A DNA stretch of 15,506 nucleotides from JABSQH01 sp039194665 (lineage in GTDB: Bacteria; Actinomycetota; Acidimicrobiia; Acidimicrobiales; Ilumatobacteraceae): contig JBCCVW010000102.1 of the NCBI GenBank assembly GCA_039194665.1, positions 1 through 15,506 on the forward strand, given 5' to 3'. Made by a program: the position numbers and the translations under genes. Positions 14,008-15,506 of this stretch are shown here, one piece after another (within the stretch, counting starts at the first letter, position 1; every line of letters starts with the position of its first letter). The notes beneath the pieces were generated by a model. The model was not told the DNA's origin. It searched no databases and saw only the letters and a program-made list of their open reading frames with translations.

Positions 14008-15426
14008 ATGTATCAGAGTGTTTCGCGGCGGACCCGCACGGTTCGCACGACCGCCGTTCTGGCCGCGCTCGGCTTGGCGATCGCGGCCTGCGGCAGCGAC
14101 GACGACAGCTCCGACGGCGACTCGTCGACCGACGCCACCGACGCCGCTACGGGTGATGGCGGCGACGACGACGCTGGCGACGCCGAGAGCGGCGACGACA
14201 GCGCCGATGCCACCGGCGACGCGGTGACCGTGTCGATGTGGTGGCACACCGGGACCCCTGAGGACCAAGAGGCCACCGACGCCGCTGTCGAGGCGTTCAA
14301 CAGCTCACGCTCGGACATCCAGATCGACAAGACCGACATCCCCGGCGGCACCTACACCGACCAGGTCAACGCAGCAGCACTGGCCGGCGACCTGCCGTGC
14401 GTGCTCGACTTCGACGGGCCGTTCGTCTACAACTTCGCGTGGTCCGACTTCTTGATCCCGATCGACGAATTCGTCGACGACGAGACCCGCGCCGACTTCT
14501 TGCCCTCGATCATCGAGCAGGGCACCTACAACGGAGAGTTGTACAGCCTCGGCCAGTTCGACTCCGGTCTCGGGCTGTACGCCAATGCCCGGTACCTCGA
14601 CGAGGTGGGTGCACGCGTCCCGACCTTCGACGAGCCGTGGACCCTCGAGGAGTTCGAAGCGACCCTCGCCGACTTGGCCGAGGTCGACGGGATCGAGTTC
14701 CCACTCGACTTGAAGATCAACTACGGCCAAGGCGAGTGGTACACGTACGGCTTCTCGCCGATCGTGCAGAGCTTCGGCGGCGATCTCATCGATCGCAGCG
14801 ACTACCAGAGCGCCAGCGGCACGCTCGACGGACCCGAGGCGGTCGCCGCACTGGAGACGTTCCAGTCGTGGTTCGACAACGGGTGGGTCGACCCGGCAAC
14901 GCCCGGCGACGACTCGTTCTTCGGCTCGGAGACCTCGGCGATCTCCTACGTCGGCCACTGGCAGTGGCTGCCGCACTCCGAGGCGCTCGGCGAAGACCTG
15001 CTCGTGCTGCCGATGCCGAACTTCGGTGGCGAAACGGTGACCGGCATGGGCTCGTGGAACTACGGCATCACCAGCACCTGCGAGGACCCGGAGGCCGCCT
15101 ACGAAGTGCTTGCGCACCTCGTGTCGACCGACGAGATCCTGCGGATGACCGCCGGCAACGGCGCCGTGCCCGCCCGGTTCTCGGCACTCGAGCAGTCCGA
15201 GCTGTATCAAGAGGGTGGCCCGCTCGAGATCTTTGCGCAGCAGCTCTCCGAAGGACGCGGCGTGCCGCGACCGATCTTCCCCGGCTACGCCACCATCACC
15301 GAGGAATTCGCCCAGGTGATCGCCGACGTCATCTCCGGCGCCGACGTGCAGTCGACGCTGTCGGATGCGGCAGCCGCGATCGACCAGGACATCGAGGACA
15401 ACTCCGGTTACCCCACCGGTAGTTGA
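14008..15426 (+). CDS. ABC transporter sugar-binding lipoprotein (family 1 solute-binding protein)
   Basis: This 472-residue extracytoplasmic lipoprotein captures a solute, probably a carbohydrate, for an ABC importer. The signal peptide has basic residues (RRTRTVR, 7-13), a hydrophobic core (16-27) and a lipobox IAAC with the lipidated cysteine C28. An Asp/Ser/Gly/Ala-rich acidic linker (about 30-72) follows, then the SBP_bac_1 fold from VTVSMWWHTGTPEDQEA (74-90) to near the end, including PGGTYTDQVNAAALAGDLPCVLDFDGP and GMGSWNYGIT. Aromatic residues are plentiful, as in sugar-binding clefts, but the sugar cannot be named. The divergent LacI-family gene suggests induction by the transported sugar. 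Permease genes are expected beyond the window edge. Confidence 0.93.
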   Translation: MYQSVSRRTRTVRTTAVLAALGLAIAACGSDDDSSDGDSSTDATDAATGDGGDDDAGDAESGDDSADATGDAVTVSMWWHTGTPEDQEATDAAVEAFNSSRSDIQIDKTDIPGGTYTDQVNAAALAGDLPCVLDFDGPFVYNFAWSDFLIPIDEFVDDETRADFLPSIIEQGTYNGELYSLGQFDSGLGLYANARYLDEVGARVPTFDEPWTLEEFEATLADLAEVDGIEFPLDLKINYGQGEWYTYGFSPIVQSFGGDLIDRSDYQSASGTLDGPEAVAALETFQSWFDNGWVDPATPGDDSFFGSETSAISYVGHWQWLPHSEALGEDLLVLPMPNFGGETVTGMGSWNYGITSTCEDPEAAYEVLAHLVSTDEILRMTAGNGAVPARFSALEQSELYQEGGPLEIFAQQLSEGRGVPRPIFPGYATITEEFAQVIADVISGADVQSTLSDAAAAIDQDIEDNSGYPTGS

Positions 15427-15439
15427 CGACACACAGACC

Positions 15440-15458
15440 GTCGGGACCTGTTCCCGAC
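15440..15458 (+). other. Hairpin after the sugar-binding protein gene
   Basis: GTCGGGA and TCCCGAC form a perfect 7-bp stem with a CCTGT loop, 13 nt after the stop codon. No T-tract follows. In sugar ABC operons such hairpins after the binding-protein gene often stabilise its message or cause partial termination so that it outnumbers the permeases; that role here is inferred. Confidence 0.45.
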
Positions 15459-15506
15459 CCGGATGCGGTGTGAGGTCCCCCTCCACTGCGGATGGTGTGG
15501 GGTTGA

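Noticed and set aside
15463..15506. Possible start of another gene at the right edge
   Set aside because: Only 14 codons fit before the window ends and no ribosome binding site precedes the ATG, so it cannot be supported.

Overview
This window looks like a high-GC chromosome segment from an actinobacterium, plausibly of the Acidimicrobiia/Ilumatobacter type. That placement is inference: it rests on base composition, a Rho factor with a very large hydrophilic N-terminal insertion, and the gene order argS-lysA-hom-thrC-rho-rpmE. The same order is known from Mycobacterium tuberculosis, where it reads argS-lysA-thrA-thrC-thrB-rho-rpmE.

Left part (1-9334, all minus strand; transcription runs right to left). 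argS (arginyl-tRNA synthetase) overlaps lysA (diaminopimelate decarboxylase) by 4 nt. A solitary PemK/MazF-type toxin-like gene follows 11 nt after lysA. Next come two copies of a 31-nt near-perfect palindrome in opposite orientation (a REP-like pair), then hom (homoserine dehydrogenase) and thrC (threonine synthase) 2 nt apart. A roughly 290-nt stretch with a candidate promoter, helically phased repeats and a hairpin leads into rho. A 504-nt non-coding stretch carrying an 86-87 bp tandem repeat separates rho from rpmE (ribosomal protein L31). These genes link the aspartate pathway (lysine, homoserine, threonine) with tRNA charging, transcription termination and the ribosome. Homoserine kinase (thrB), needed between hom and thrC, is not in this window.

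Middle (9443-12721, plus strand). A SulP-family membrane transporter with a C-terminal STAS domain diverges from argS. It is followed by a zinc-less medium-chain quinone-reductase-like oxidoreductase with its own strong ribosome binding site. A PaaI-type hotdog thioesterase overlaps the oxidoreductase gene by ATGA.

Right part (12761-15506). A LacI-family regulator (minus) diverges from a lipoprotein sugar-binding protein of an ABC importer (plus). The shared AT-richer intergenic region holds a good promoter and candidate operators. The importer's permease genes would be expected just past the window edge.

I found no tRNA, rRNA, CRISPR array, transposase or integrase. No clearly new multi-gene system is visible. 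The most unusual items are the tandem repeat between rho and rpmE, the phased repeats and structured leader of rho, the Q/N-rich segment of Rho, the REP-like palindrome pair with a lone MazF-like gene inside the amino-acid operon, and the absence of thrB from its usual place.
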